NCBI GenBank assembly: GCA_041879415.1
Contig: CP090851.1
Coordinates: 1,922,001-1,986,000, forward strand
Reading direction: 5' to 3'
Source: Vibrio chagasii
GTDB lineage: Bacteria; Pseudomonadota; Gammaproteobacteria; Enterobacterales; Vibrionaceae
Length of the DNA: 64,000 nucleotides
A model generated the notes under the pieces. It saw only the letters and a list, made by a program, of their open reading frames with translations, was not told the DNA's origin and searched no databases. Positions 52,394-61,257 of this stretch are shown piece after piece (positions within the stretch are counted from its first letter, which is position 1; each line of letters opens with the position of its first letter). The position numbers and the translations under genes were made by a program.

Positions 52394-53737
52394 ATGTCGG
52401 CAAAAGAGAGAAACCTTCCCACTCATCGACTTTCTAGGTTTAGTAAGTTCGCTTCACTGGCGACAAGAGTCGCAGGTAACGTGCTCACAGAAGGCACCAA
52501 GCAAATCGCACAAGGCAATAGGCCCAAGGCAAAGGATTTGCTGTTAACGCCACAGAACATCGCTCGCCTGACCGATCAACTCGCACACTTGCGCGGTGCG
52601 GCTATGAAATTAGGACAGATGCTTTCAATGGATGCGGGGGATGTCTTAGAACCGGAATTAGCCGACATTCTTTCTCGTCTGCGCTCAGACGCTGACCCAT
52701 TGCCAACAAAGCAGCTTAATCAAGTCCTAGAGGGCTCGCTTGGGAACCAATGGAAAACCGAATTCCTTTCCTTCAACTTTAAACCGATTGCCAGTGCGTC
52801 CATCGGGCAAGTGCATCAAGCGTACAGCGATGCTGGGGACAAGCTCGCCGTCAAAGTTCAATATCCAGGGATTCGAAAAAGTATCGACAGTGATGTAGAT
52901 AACGTTGGCACACTGCTCAACATTGTTGGCTTGATTCCCAAATCAGTCGACTATAAGGGTTTACTAGAAGAGGCAAAAAAACAGCTCCATGATGAAGCAG
53001 ACTATGCTCGCGAGGCTAACTATGCGACTCGTTATCACAATGCATTAAAAGAGCACTCACACTTCGTCGTGCCTAAGATTCATCCGCAAGTCTCTTCAGA
53101 ATCTGTGCTCGCTATGGACTTCATTGAGGGCGTCTCAATAGAACAGATAGAAAGTTACGACCAAAGCACCCGTGACTTTGTGATGCACAGCTTGCTCGAA
53201 CTCCTATTCAGAGAGTTGTTCGACTTTAAGATGGTACAAACCGACCCCAATTTCGCCAACTACCTTTACATTGAAAACACCCGACAAATTGGCTTATTAG
53301 ATTTCGGAGCAACACGTGAGTACAGTGACCGCTTCAGCGAGGGTTATCGCTTGGCCTTTTCTTCTGTAATTAACAGCGATGAGCAAGCGCTCAACCAAGC
53401 GTTAGAGCAGATTGGATTCTTTAGCGAAACCATTCTTCCCGAACAACGCCAAGCGATTCTAAACCTAGTGAAAATGGCTTGTGAGCCGATGTTAGTAGAC
53501 GAAGACTACGACTTCAAAGCAAGTGGGTTAGCGCAACGTCTTCGTGAAGCCGGCACCATCCTGAGCATGGAACAAGAATATTGGCACACCCCACCCGCCG
53601 ATGCGCTGTTCCTACACCGAAAAATCGGTGGCATGTATCTACTCGCGGCTCGCCTTGGAGCGAAAGTGAATATCAGCCGCTTGGTCACTCCATATCTTAT
53701 CTCAGAGCACAAATGTACAACTAAAAGCGCAAGTTAA
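52394..53737 (+). CDS. ABC1/UbiB-family atypical kinase
   Basis: A 447-residue ABC1 kinase-like ATPase. The KxGQ helix MKLGQMLSMDA, the Ala-rich loop ASIGQVHQAYSD, the catalytic Lys strand LAVKVQYPGIRKS, QTDPNFANYLY (loop with Asp and Asn) and LLDFGATREY (metal Asp) follow the UbiB/COQ8 order. These proteins are implicated in isoprenoid-quinone or lipid handling. It lacks the C-terminal membrane helices of UbiB, so it is a soluble ABC1 paralogue. ATG 52394 follows AGAGAGAACTTTT. Confidence 0.92.
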   Translation: MSAKERNLPTHRLSRFSKFASLATRVAGNVLTEGTKQIAQGNRPKAKDLLLTPQNIARLTDQLAHLRGAAMKLGQMLSMDAGDVLEPELADILSRLRSDADPLPTKQLNQVLEGSLGNQWKTEFLSFNFKPIASASIGQVHQAYSDAGDKLAVKVQYPGIRKSIDSDVDNVGTLLNIVGLIPKSVDYKGLLEEAKKQLHDEADYAREANYATRYHNALKEHSHFVVPKIHPQVSSESVLAMDFIEGVSIEQIESYDQSTRDFVMHSLLELLFRELFDFKMVQTDPNFANYLYIENTRQIGLLDFGATREYSDRFSEGYRLAFSSVINSDEQALNQALEQIGFFSETILPEQRQAILNLVKMACEPMLVDEDYDFKASGLAQRLREAGTILSMEQEYWHTPPADALFLHRKIGGMYLLAARLGAKVNISRLVTPYLISEHKCTTKSAS

Positions 53738-53821
53738 AGAGACAGTAATTAATACACAAAGTGATCATTTCATCATGCTCAAGAGTAGTAACCATTACGC
53801 CAACTAAAATGAGCCAACCCT

Positions 53822-54367
53822 ATGAAATGTTCACTACTTTGCTCAACCGCACTGATTACAAGCCTCACGAGTTCCATCGCCTTAGCAGCGAACTGTCCCG
53901 AGATCCTCAATGGCAAACAGAGGTTGTTAAATTCGACCGAAGAAATTGCACTGTGTGATGAGTTTCAAGGCAAAACTCTATTGGTGGTAAACACCGCTAG
54001 CCAATGTGGCTTCACTCCGCAGTTTGAGCAGCTCGAACAACTTCATCAAACCTACAAAGACCAAGACTTCACCGTAATCGGTTTCCCAAGTAATGATTTT
54101 CGCCAAGACAAGGGAAGCGAAGAGAAGACGGCAAAAGTCTGTTACCTCGACTACGGTGTGACCTTCCCAATGATGGCGCGAGCTTCACTGTCTGGTAGCA
54201 ACGCCAATCCCGTATTTGCGGAGATACAACAGCAAGCGGGCGTAACGCCTAAATGGAACTTTTACAAATTCCTGATCAGTAAAGAAGGCAAAGTCGTCGC
54301 CACCTTCCCTAGCTCCACATCACCAGTGAGCGCTACGCTCAAAAACGCAATCGAGCAGCAGCTATGA
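53822..54367 (+). CDS. Exported glutathione peroxidase-family protein
   Basis: A 181-residue thioredoxin-fold peroxidase with a signal peptide (LLCSTALITSLTSSIALAA). The peroxidatic residue is Cys62 (NTASQCGFTPQFEQLEQL), not selenocysteine. GFPSNDF and PKWNFYKFLI supply the Trp and Asn of the tetrad. The usual GFPCNQF second Cys is replaced by Ser (GFPSND), so it may use another resolving Cys or a thioredoxin-independent route. It overlaps the next gene by 4 bp (ATGA). Confidence 0.92.
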   Translation: MKCSLLCSTALITSLTSSIALAANCPEILNGKQRLLNSTEEIALCDEFQGKTLLVVNTASQCGFTPQFEQLEQLHQTYKDQDFTVIGFPSNDFRQDKGSEEKTAKVCYLDYGVTFPMMARASLSGSNANPVFAEIQQQAGVTPKWNFYKFLISKEGKVVATFPSSTSPVSATLKNAIEQQL

Positions 54368-54831
54368 ATACAGATTATATAGCAACAACTCAAACCCGTA
54401 ACACCATGGCCAAACTTGGGTACATGGGGTTAACTCCGTTTTTATTCGGCCTCCTCCTTTCGCTCACCGACAGCCAATTTATGGGGATAAGCGGTGAAAC
54501 GCTCTTCATCACCTACAGCGTGGCAATTTTGAGCTTTCTTTCTGGGATTTTGTGGGCAAATGGCATCGAGAACTTTGAAAGCCAATCAAGCAACAAAGCG
54601 CTACTGCTAAGTAACGCGATTGTGCTCGCCGCTTGGCTGGCCGTATTGCTTGGCGAACAAAAAGAACTGGTGACAACTCTTATTCTTATCCTTGGATATA
54701 TTGCGGTTTGGCGAGCTGAAAGGACGATGAGAGAAGAGAACCAAAGCCAAGGTCCCGACGGCTACTTTGATATGAGAACTCGGCTCACCTCTAGTGTCGT
54801 GCTAATGCACGGTATCGTGATGCTGACTTAG
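54364..54831 (+). CDS. DUF3429-type membrane protein
   Basis: A 155-residue protein with four hydrophobic helices (MGLTPFLFGLLLSLT, ITYSVAILSFLSGILWANG, LLSNAIVLAAWLAVLLGE, LVTTLILILGYIAVWRAERT) and a charged tail (MREENQSQGPDGYFDMRTRLTS), as in DUF3429 (TMEM69-like) proteins. It overlaps the peroxidase stop by four bases, so the two are translationally coupled. Function unknown. Confidence 0.87.
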   Translation: MNTDYIATTQTRNTMAKLGYMGLTPFLFGLLLSLTDSQFMGISGETLFITYSVAILSFLSGILWANGIENFESQSSNKALLLSNAIVLAAWLAVLLGEQKELVTTLILILGYIAVWRAERTMREENQSQGPDGYFDMRTRLTSSVVLMHGIVMLT

Positions 54832-54906
54832 GGCTACGAGGTTGTCTTTGAGGCGTGAGCCTTTGATTTAGTTAAGTGCCTTTGATTGAAAACCGTTAGC
54901 AACAAC

Positions 54907-55341
54907 CTAGATGATGAGCTGCATCACTAACCTCGGCTCATCATCACCAAAGTAGTTTTCTTCTTGTCTGATCGTAGAAAATCCCATTGATGCGTAGAGC
55001 GTGCAAGCGGATGTGTTATTTGGATCTACAGTGAGTAAAAGCCTAGCATCTCTCGGCAACTGCTCAATCGCCCGTTGCATCAGTTTCCGGCCAATTCCCA
55101 TACCACGATAGTTCGGGTCTACCGCTAATGATAGGACCCAAAACTCATTCTGCGTGTCCGTGGTTGTCGTTAAGACATAGCCCGCAATCTTTGAGTCTTG
55201 CTTAGCAACTAATAAGCCTTTTCCCCAACAATCAAATGCCTGACGAATGAAAAATTGCGGATAGGCATGGTCACCAAACAATGCATGTTCAAGCTGGTAA
55301 ATTTCAGCTAGTTCCTGTTTTTCCGCACAGACAATATTCAT
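54907..55341 (-). CDS. GNAT-family acetyltransferase
   Basis: A 144-residue N-acetyltransferase. The acetyl-CoA loop VDPNYRGMGIGRKLMQ (motif Q/RxxGxG/A) and the fourth-strand region LLLTVDPNNTSACTLYASMGF are intact, resembling RimI-like enzymes. The acceptor is unknown. ATG 55341. Confidence 0.9.
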   Translation of the reverse strand: MNIVCAEKQELAEIYQLEHALFGDHAYPQFFIRQAFDCWGKGLLVAKQDSKIAGYVLTTTTDTQNEFWVLSLAVDPNYRGMGIGRKLMQRAIEQLPRDARLLLTVDPNNTSACTLYASMGFSTIRQEENYFGDDEPRLVMQLII

Positions 55342-55374
55342 AGATAGACCTTTATAGATTTGACTCCAACCTTG

Positions 55375-56151
55375 TTACAGCTGGCCTTCCACGCTAGCTA
55401 ACCAAGTTGGTAATTGCTCTCTAAACCAGTGAATGTATTTCGAAGCTTCAGGGTTGTTACGCGAGACTAATATATTCGTGACTTCGACAACGATCCAGCT
55501 TTTCGCGATGATCAATTGCCTTATTAAATCTTCTCGGAAAATCAGATTGTTATGAAGTAGGTACTGGTCAACAATAAACTCATAGTCAGACAAAGTGCCC
55601 ATCCGAGAAACGAGCGGTGCCAAATCGATAGCTGGGCTGCCATAACCAAAACGCTCCCAATCAAATAATACGAGCTCACCATTGTCTCTTCTGCCCCAAT
55701 TACCTTCGTTCGCATCACCAGAGATCAAGGTGTTATGGTTAAACAAAGCATCACTATGCTGCTGAATACGCAATAAGCTACCTTGAGTCACTTGAGGTAA
55801 ATTCAGAGACGTGAGTGCAGCTTCAGTGTCACAGGTACTCCATCTATGCTCTTTCACTGCAAAACTCGGCGAGTATTGAGACTTATGAATACGAGATAGT
55901 TGCTGATACACCTCAGAAGTCGTTTGAAGCTCACTTAGTGTTAAAGAATGAGGAATGTGCTCGATGAACAGAGTATCTCCCTCCACAGCCAACAACTTAG
56001 GACTGTGCACGCCAGATAAATGCTGCGCAGCATGTTGGTAAAAAGAAATCTCAACCTCACCCGCCCCTTGCTTTCGAATACAAGGTACGCCGTTTCGATT
56101 TACAAGAGTGACCTTAGCCGAACCCATTTTAGATAGGTCTTTGTTGCTCAT
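55375..56151 (-). CDS. Aminoglycoside-phosphotransferase-fold kinase
   Basis: A 258-residue kinase-like protein of the APH/choline-kinase fold. The Brenner loop is SGDANEGNWG, where the common HGD is SGD but the catalytic Asp and Asn remain; LFDWERFGYGSPAIDLA is the metal Asp motif. The N-terminal lobe carries VTLVNRNGVPCIRK. Substrates of this group range from sugars and choline to antibiotics; this one cannot be assigned. It lies 33 bp upstream of the GNAT gene, so a shared transcript is likely. Confidence 0.82.
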   Translation of the reverse strand: MSNKDLSKMGSAKVTLVNRNGVPCIRKQGAGEVEISFYQHAAQHLSGVHSPKLLAVEGDTLFIEHIPHSLTLSELQTTSEVYQQLSRIHKSQYSPSFAVKEHRWSTCDTEAALTSLNLPQVTQGSLLRIQQHSDALFNHNTLISGDANEGNWGRRDNGELVLFDWERFGYGSPAIDLAPLVSRMGTLSDYEFIVDQYLLHNNLIFREDLIRQLIIAKSWIVVEVTNILVSRNNPEASKYIHWFREQLPTWLASVEGQL

Positions 56152-56200
56152 TGAATACCGTCCTCACACTGTCTATTACTAACTGTTCTAATTCCGAGAG

Positions 56201-56815
56201 CTACTGTCGACTCACCAACAGATTAGCTCCGGATAGAGCAAGAAAAACCGAGCACGCTTTGTTGAAACGCTTAGCCATTTGCGGCTTGGAGAACCAGTTT
56301 CTGAGGTATAAACCAAAGGCTGCGTAGATAGATATCGCGAGCAGCTCTAACACTAGGAATGTGCTACCTAGAATGAAGAACTGTGTGCTTACATTGGCTG
56401 AAACATCAACGAATTGAGGCAGAAATGCGGTAAAGATGAGTATCGCTTTAGGGTTACCAGCAGCGAGTGCGAACTCTTGTTTAACTAGACCAAACCAGTT
56501 TTTATTGCGTTCGATGCCTACGACAGGGCTAGCTTGAGAGCGCCATAGGTTGAACGCGATCCACAATAGATACATTGCGCCAAAAAGTTTGATCAGGAAG
56601 AACAAAGTTTCAGAAGTATAAAGAACGACAGCCAAGCCAGACGCCGCCAACGCAATCATTCCAGAGAAAGCAAAGATTCTGCCTAACCCTGCGATAAATG
56701 CAGCTTTAAAACCATAGCAACGGGCATTATTCATCGATAAAAGATTATTTGGCCCAGGCGTCATGTTCAGCGCAAAGCACGCTGGAATAAACAGCAGCAA
56801 CTTCCATATTTCCAT
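56201..56815 (-). CDS. LysE/RhtB-family amino-acid exporter
   Basis: A 204-residue exporter with six helices. The N-terminus ACFALNMTPGPNNLLSMNNARCYGF has the family PGP motif, and AAGNPKAILIFTAFLPQFV is the second-half motif. ATG 56815 follows AGGACACCCCG. Second such exporter in the window, but not close to the 28.2 kb one in sequence. Substrate unknown; single gene. Confidence 0.9.
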   Translation of the reverse strand: MEIWKLLLFIPACFALNMTPGPNNLLSMNNARCYGFKAAFIAGLGRIFAFSGMIALAASGLAVVLYTSETLFFLIKLFGAMYLLWIAFNLWRSQASPVVGIERNKNWFGLVKQEFALAAGNPKAILIFTAFLPQFVDVSANVSTQFFILGSTFLVLELLAISIYAAFGLYLRNWFSKPQMAKRFNKACSVFLALSGANLLVSRQ

Positions 56816-56942
56816 CGGGGTGTCCTAGTCGTCATGTATTACGTAATCAAATCACTCTATGCGATAGAAGCTTTTATAACAGCATTTTATGTACTTTGTA
56901 ATAGGACGAAAAAGAAGCGCCTCTCGGTATATAAGCTTTCAG

Positions 56943-57260
56943 CTAGTTCTCAAAGAATTGTTCATATTCTGGAGTCGATAGATTTTCAGCAACGCCCATT
57001 TCACCTACGAAGTAGATTGCGCTGGTTATCGTATCTATCGTTGGATTCGATTCACGTTCAGGAAAGTGCCCCGCAGAAGAAACTAATTGTGGTTCGGATA
57101 TCGAATTACAGACAAGACTGTTACAAACGCTGTGTTGCGTTTCCAAAGATGGGAGTTCTGGGGCATCAAAATGGTGAGACAATAAATCTTGGCTGACAAG
57201 CTCAGCAGAAGCATAAGACAGAGTTGAGCAAAATGCTGAAAGTACAATCCACTTATTCAT
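56943..57260 (-). CDS. Small secreted protein, unknown function
   Basis: A 105-residue protein starting at ATG 57260 behind GGAAAGATAT, with a signal peptide (WIVLSAFCSTLSYASAEL). The mature part is acidic and has two close cysteines (SVCNSLVCNS), possibly a disulfide. No family recognised. It lies on the same strand as the flippase gene, 74 bp downstream. Confidence 0.65.
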   Translation of the reverse strand: MNKWIVLSAFCSTLSYASAELVSQDLLSHHFDAPELPSLETQHSVCNSLVCNSISEPQLVSSAGHFPERESNPTIDTITSAIYFVGEMGVAENLSTPEYEQFFEN

Positions 57261-57334
57261 ATATCTTTCCATAGTTAGCATTCATTGAATTTATAAATAC
57301 TATCTAATTCAGCCGATAATGAACAGTGTTTTAT

Positions 57335-58780
57335 TTAGTTGGCGTGTGACTGTTTTCCCAGTGTGAGCTTATCAAGCAGAGCTTGAGGAATAACGATCAC
57401 CGAATATTTCACAAAGGCCACCAGCGTAATCAATGCGACAACGGTTCCTAAAACAAAATCATGGACATCGACCAGCATCATCCCTAGAACACGGTCACAA
57501 ACAATAGCAACAATGGCAATGCTGATTGCAGTTATCCATCTACGATGATCATAAGGCAAACGCTCCATCGATTGGCTAACAAAATACAGAAGCAGTAACC
57601 TCAAAGTATAAATCGCACACAGAACCGCAATCACGCCCCACACTCCGTATATTGGGGTAATAGTAAAATAACCGATTGCTGCCAATACCGCACAACCGCC
57701 TTGGATCCACATCTGAGATTGACTAGAGTCACCGCTGAAGCAGCCTAAGTTTAGGTAATCGCCCGCACTTTTAATTACGGCGATAGCCAACAATGCAACC
57801 ACTATCACCCCAGCCTGATGATAGCCGCTTGGTAAAATAAGAGAGATAAAGCCCGGAACAGTTAAGATCATCAAGCCTCCTAACACTATGGCTAGATTGA
57901 CCCCGATTAACGCTCTGTCTGCACACATTTTGCTGCCGCCGGGTTGCTGAAGCATGGCGACTCGGTTTGGAAACCACCAAAGCGCGTAAGGTTGCAGTAG
58001 CAAGCCTAGAATTAACGCAAACTTACCACTAACCGCGTAAACGGCTAGCTCCTCTACTCCAACAAAACTTGCCATCACCCAACGATCTAGCCCGGTGATC
58101 ATATAAATGGATGCCCCGCCAACCAAGGTTGGTAACCCAAATTTCAAGATCTTCGCTGAATATTGGAAACAACCTAAGCTGCCCATCTGCTGCCACTGAT
58201 AACTCACCAGGCAAAGCATCAATAGCAGACTGGAAGCAGCGGCAGAAATCAGCACGCCATCGATGCCATAACCCGCTTCGAGCAGGACAAACGTCATAAT
58301 AGCCTGAACACCGGCTTTCAATACGTTGAGTTGGCAAAAACGTTTCGCCATGGCGTTCATGCGCATCAAAGTAAGCGGGATGGATATTGCCCCATCAAGC
58401 ATCGTAGGAATAAGTAGAAGAACGATCTGATAGGGTTTGAATTCAACAGGCAACATCAGTAGCAACAGAGGCATACTGAGCGCAATGAGCACGCCGCCAA
58501 GTACACACACCACTAAACTGAGCGTGAAGCAGTTAGATATCAGCTTGCGCTTTTCATCACCTTCTGCGACGCCAACATAACGATACATCGATTCCACAAT
58601 ACCGAAACTAAACAAGATCGTACCGATGTCCGCCAATAAGACGATCGCTTCTAATGATCCATATTCTGCCAACGTCATTTTGTGAGTAATATAAGGGATC
58701 ATCACTAATGAGATCCCTTTCATCATCAATATGCCAATAGCGTAATAGGCTGACTGTTTTAACGAACCCATACGAGTCAC
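57335..58780 (-). CDS. Polysaccharide flippase (MOP superfamily, Wzx-like)
   Basis: A 481-residue inner-membrane protein with about 12-14 helices of the oligosaccharide flippase type (MMKGISLVMIPYITHKMTLAEYGSLEAIV at the start, TGLDRWVMASFVGVEELAVYAVSGKFA centrally). GTG 58780 follows AAGGG, with ATG 58771 as an alternative. It lies only 7 bp behind a family 2 glycosyltransferase on the same strand. Together they suggest export of a short surface glycan. No polymerase (wzy) or chain-length gene is in the window. Confidence 0.87.
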   Translation of the reverse strand: MTRMGSLKQSAYYAIGILMMKGISLVMIPYITHKMTLAEYGSLEAIVLLADIGTILFSFGIVESMYRYVGVAEGDEKRKLISNCFTLSLVVCVLGGVLIALSMPLLLLMLPVEFKPYQIVLLLIPTMLDGAISIPLTLMRMNAMAKRFCQLNVLKAGVQAIMTFVLLEAGYGIDGVLISAAASSLLLMLCLVSYQWQQMGSLGCFQYSAKILKFGLPTLVGGASIYMITGLDRWVMASFVGVEELAVYAVSGKFALILGLLLQPYALWWFPNRVAMLQQPGGSKMCADRALIGVNLAIVLGGLMILTVPGFISLILPSGYHQAGVIVVALLAIAVIKSAGDYLNLGCFSGDSSQSQMWIQGGCAVLAAIGYFTITPIYGVWGVIAVLCAIYTLRLLLLYFVSQSMERLPYDHRRWITAISIAIVAIVCDRVLGMMLVDVHDFVLGTVVALITLVAFVKYSVIVIPQALLDKLTLGKQSHAN

Positions 58781-58787
58781 CGAACCC

Positions 58788-59714
58788 TTACCATGCAGGC
58801 TTTAGGAAACTCTTACAGTCACCTATCAAATGTCGCAATGTACGTTTTTGAGGAGCCATCACCAAAGAGCGGAAACTGTAGACAATAGCCTGTCTGTTCT
58901 GTTGTAAGCCTCGATAATAGTCTGCATAGCCCTCTAATATTCTCGCCTTTGCAACTTTAAAACTAGACTGAGGTAAATTCCAACGCTGGCTGTTGTTTTG
59001 ATAGCGCTGAAGAATGGTCTCTATAGAGGCTAGGTTTCTGAGCTTGAGGTCTTCAGTTTGAGTCACGGATGTTGCTCTCATTAAGTAGCCCACCTCCACA
59101 GAGTTCAACACACCAATCTGATGGTTTTCACTCACTCGAAGCCACAACTCCCAATCTTCGCCATACTTGATATCGGCATTAAAGCTATCGGTCTGAGAAA
59201 ACACATCGGCTTTCACCATGACGGTCGACGTACCAATCACGTTATTTTCAATGATGAACTCTAATGGGTTATCGATGTTGATGAACTGCTCTTCTCGATT
59301 TTGAAATTGCGACCAATAGCTAAAGCAATCAACAATAACTTCATAGTCTTCTGTTAGGTGCTCGTAGTTAGTAAAACTCATCGCCATCTCAGGGTATCGT
59401 TGGTGGAACTCAAGTTGGCGCTCAATCTTTTCAGGGAACCAAAAATCGTCCGCGTCTAAAAAGGCAATAAACTCGCCTGACGCTTTCTCTATACCCAGGT
59501 TTCTTGCTTGTGGTGCGCCAACTCCTAGGGTCGACAATGTGATGATGCGCTCATCGTCTATCGAAGCTAGGTAGGTGGACGTTCCATCATTGCTGTTGTC
59601 ATCAATGATGATGAGTTCGATATCTTGATGGGTCTGTTGTAAAACGCTGCCAATTGCCTTTGGTAGATAGTCCAAGCAGTTGTAGGTTGGGATAACAATA
59701 CTCACTTTAGCCAT
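58788..59714 (-). CDS. GT2-family glycosyltransferase
   Basis: A 308-residue cytoplasmic glycosyltransferase of GT-A fold. VSIVIPTYNCLDYLPKAIGSV and IIIDDNSNDGTS form the nucleotide-sugar site; EFIAFLDADDFWFPEK has the DxD metal motif, and KYGEDWELWLRVS is the acceptor/base region. It is the first gene of a two-gene unit with the flippase. The sugar is unknown. Confidence 0.92.
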   Translation of the reverse strand: MAKVSIVIPTYNCLDYLPKAIGSVLQQTHQDIELIIIDDNSNDGTSTYLASIDDERIITLSTLGVGAPQARNLGIEKASGEFIAFLDADDFWFPEKIERQLEFHQRYPEMAMSFTNYEHLTEDYEVIVDCFSYWSQFQNREEQFINIDNPLEFIIENNVIGTSTVMVKADVFSQTDSFNADIKYGEDWELWLRVSENHQIGVLNSVEVGYLMRATSVTQTEDLKLRNLASIETILQRYQNNSQRWNLPQSSFKVAKARILEGYADYYRGLQQNRQAIVYSFRSLVMAPQKRTLRHLIGDCKSFLKPAW

Positions 59715-60009
59715 AATGACGCTCTCTCAATTATTTGTTGTACAGCTAACAGTGCATCTTCTATGCCGAGTTCAGAAAACGATTAGAGTGCATTCATATC
59801 AGCCACTTACGGCTCTATTCGCAAAATGACAACTGAGCACAACACGCCAGCAAGCACACAATTCAAAATTGATTTCTATTTTGAGAAAAACAGCGTTAAG
59901 CGACGCATAAGGTCAGGAAAAGCATCAAAAAGTCCCTCAAAAAAGGGCTTTAATCTTGGTTCATATCTTGCTTATTCAACTGTAGTGGCCTTCATCAAGG
60001 GAGAGAAAC
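59715..60009. other. Divergent intergenic region between glycosyltransferase genes
   Basis: A 295-bp region containing the promoters for the leftward GT2-flippase unit and the rightward GT4 gene. A nested open frame seen here has no ribosome site or family match. No JUMPstart-like element is visible. Confidence 0.5.
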
Positions 60010-61155
60010 ATGAAGAAAGTAGCATTTGTAGCGCCGACATATCCTGTACTCAGCGAAACTTTCATACAAACGGAAGTCGATTCGTTGAAAGCGTGCGGGC
60101 ATGATGTCTGTGTGATGACGTTCAAGGTTGAACAGAGTGAAAAGTCGTTCGACTACGACATTGTCAAAATAGGCAAAGATGTTCGTTTGGGTAAAGTAGC
60201 CAGCATCAACTGGTTTGGATTTATCAAAGCACTATCATTCGTTTCAAAGCAAAACAGCATGCCGAAGAAGTCACTGTTTGCATACGGGTTTAAACTCGCA
60301 CTGCAATTGGCAGAAAGAGACATAGACCACGTTCATGCACACTTTTGTCAGCATACCGCTGCACACGCGATTGTCGCTGCCAAACTGCTCAACATTACTT
60401 GCTCGTTTGTCGCCCACGGACACGATGTCTATGAATTCGCCTACGACATCGAACAAAAGATCTCTTCGAGTGATTTCGTGGTTGCCGTTTGTAAAGACAT
60501 GCTCAACGACTTCAATAACATGGCTAAAGGGAATGTGAAGCTGCTCCACTGTGGTGTGAACACTAAGCAGTTTAAGCTACAGCCGAAAAACGACACTAAA
60601 CTCCTACGTCTAATCTTTCTCGGTCGACTGGTTGAACAAAAAGGCGTTCATCACTTGATCGATGCACTGGCTCCCATCGCACAACCGCTCAACATTCATT
60701 TGGACATCATCGGAACTGGCGACTTAGAATCTCAACTCAAGATGCAAGTAGAGCATCAGGAACTTACCCGAAACGTGACTTTCCATGGTGCACAAACCCA
60801 CGAGTGGGTGAAGAAGAACTTACCTAGCTACGATAGCTTAGTAGCGCCTTTCTGTTTTTCAGAGACAGGCTGTGTCGATACCGGGCCCTTAGTTCTGAAA
60901 GAAGCGATGGCTGTTGGCGTTCCTGTTATCACCACAAACATCATGGGTTGCAAAGAGATTGTCACTCCAGAGACTGGCTTTTTAGTGAATGAGAAAAGTG
61001 TCGATGAGTTACGAGAAACTATTGAGCGTTTTGCTCAATTAAGCAGTGATGAAAGAGCAGAAATGGGGATGAGAGCCAGAGCACGAGTTGAGACTAAGTT
61101 TAACTCTCTCAAGCAAGCACAGCAGCTGTCTAACTGGATAGAGAACCCCGCTTAG
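60010..61155 (+). CDS. GT4-family glycosyltransferase
   Basis: A 381-residue GT-B retaining glycosyltransferase. The N-domain has VAFVAPTYPVLSETFIQTEV. In the C-domain LLRLIFLGRLVEQKGVHHL is the nucleotide strand, and APFCFSETGCVDTGPLVLKEAMAVGVPVITT holds the EX7E-type donor motif. It diverges from the GT2-flippase pair and completes a small surface-glycan set. ATG 60010 follows GGGAGAGAAAC. Confidence 0.92.
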   Translation: MKKVAFVAPTYPVLSETFIQTEVDSLKACGHDVCVMTFKVEQSEKSFDYDIVKIGKDVRLGKVASINWFGFIKALSFVSKQNSMPKKSLFAYGFKLALQLAERDIDHVHAHFCQHTAAHAIVAAKLLNITCSFVAHGHDVYEFAYDIEQKISSSDFVVAVCKDMLNDFNNMAKGNVKLLHCGVNTKQFKLQPKNDTKLLRLIFLGRLVEQKGVHHLIDALAPIAQPLNIHLDIIGTGDLESQLKMQVEHQELTRNVTFHGAQTHEWVKKNLPSYDSLVAPFCFSETGCVDTGPLVLKEAMAVGVPVITTNIMGCKEIVTPETGFLVNEKSVDELRETIERFAQLSSDERAEMGMRARARVETKFNSLKQAQQLSNWIENPA

Positions 61156-61195
61156 GGCCAGCTAAAACTGTCGAGTAGAATGGAAAATAAAACAA

Positions 61196-61224
61196 AGCGT
61201 TACATAGCTCAAAGCGGTAACGCT
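61196..61224 (-). terminator. Terminator of the RNase H gene
   Basis: An 8-bp perfect stem (AGCGTTAC with GTAACGCT, loop of 13), then TTTGTTTTATTTT on the minus strand, about 35 bp past the stop at 61258. Confidence 0.8.
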
Positions 61225-61257
61225 CTAGGTTGATTGTGCTCTCACGAGCAGCTCTTG

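Noticed and set aside
56834..57196. Plus-strand open frame of 120 codons
   Set aside because: It runs antisense over the small secreted protein gene, lacks a ribosome site and has non-protein-like composition.
59826..60104. Plus-strand open frame overlapping the start of the GT4 gene
   Set aside because: No ribosome site, and it overlaps the strongly supported glycosyltransferase start at 60010 in another frame.
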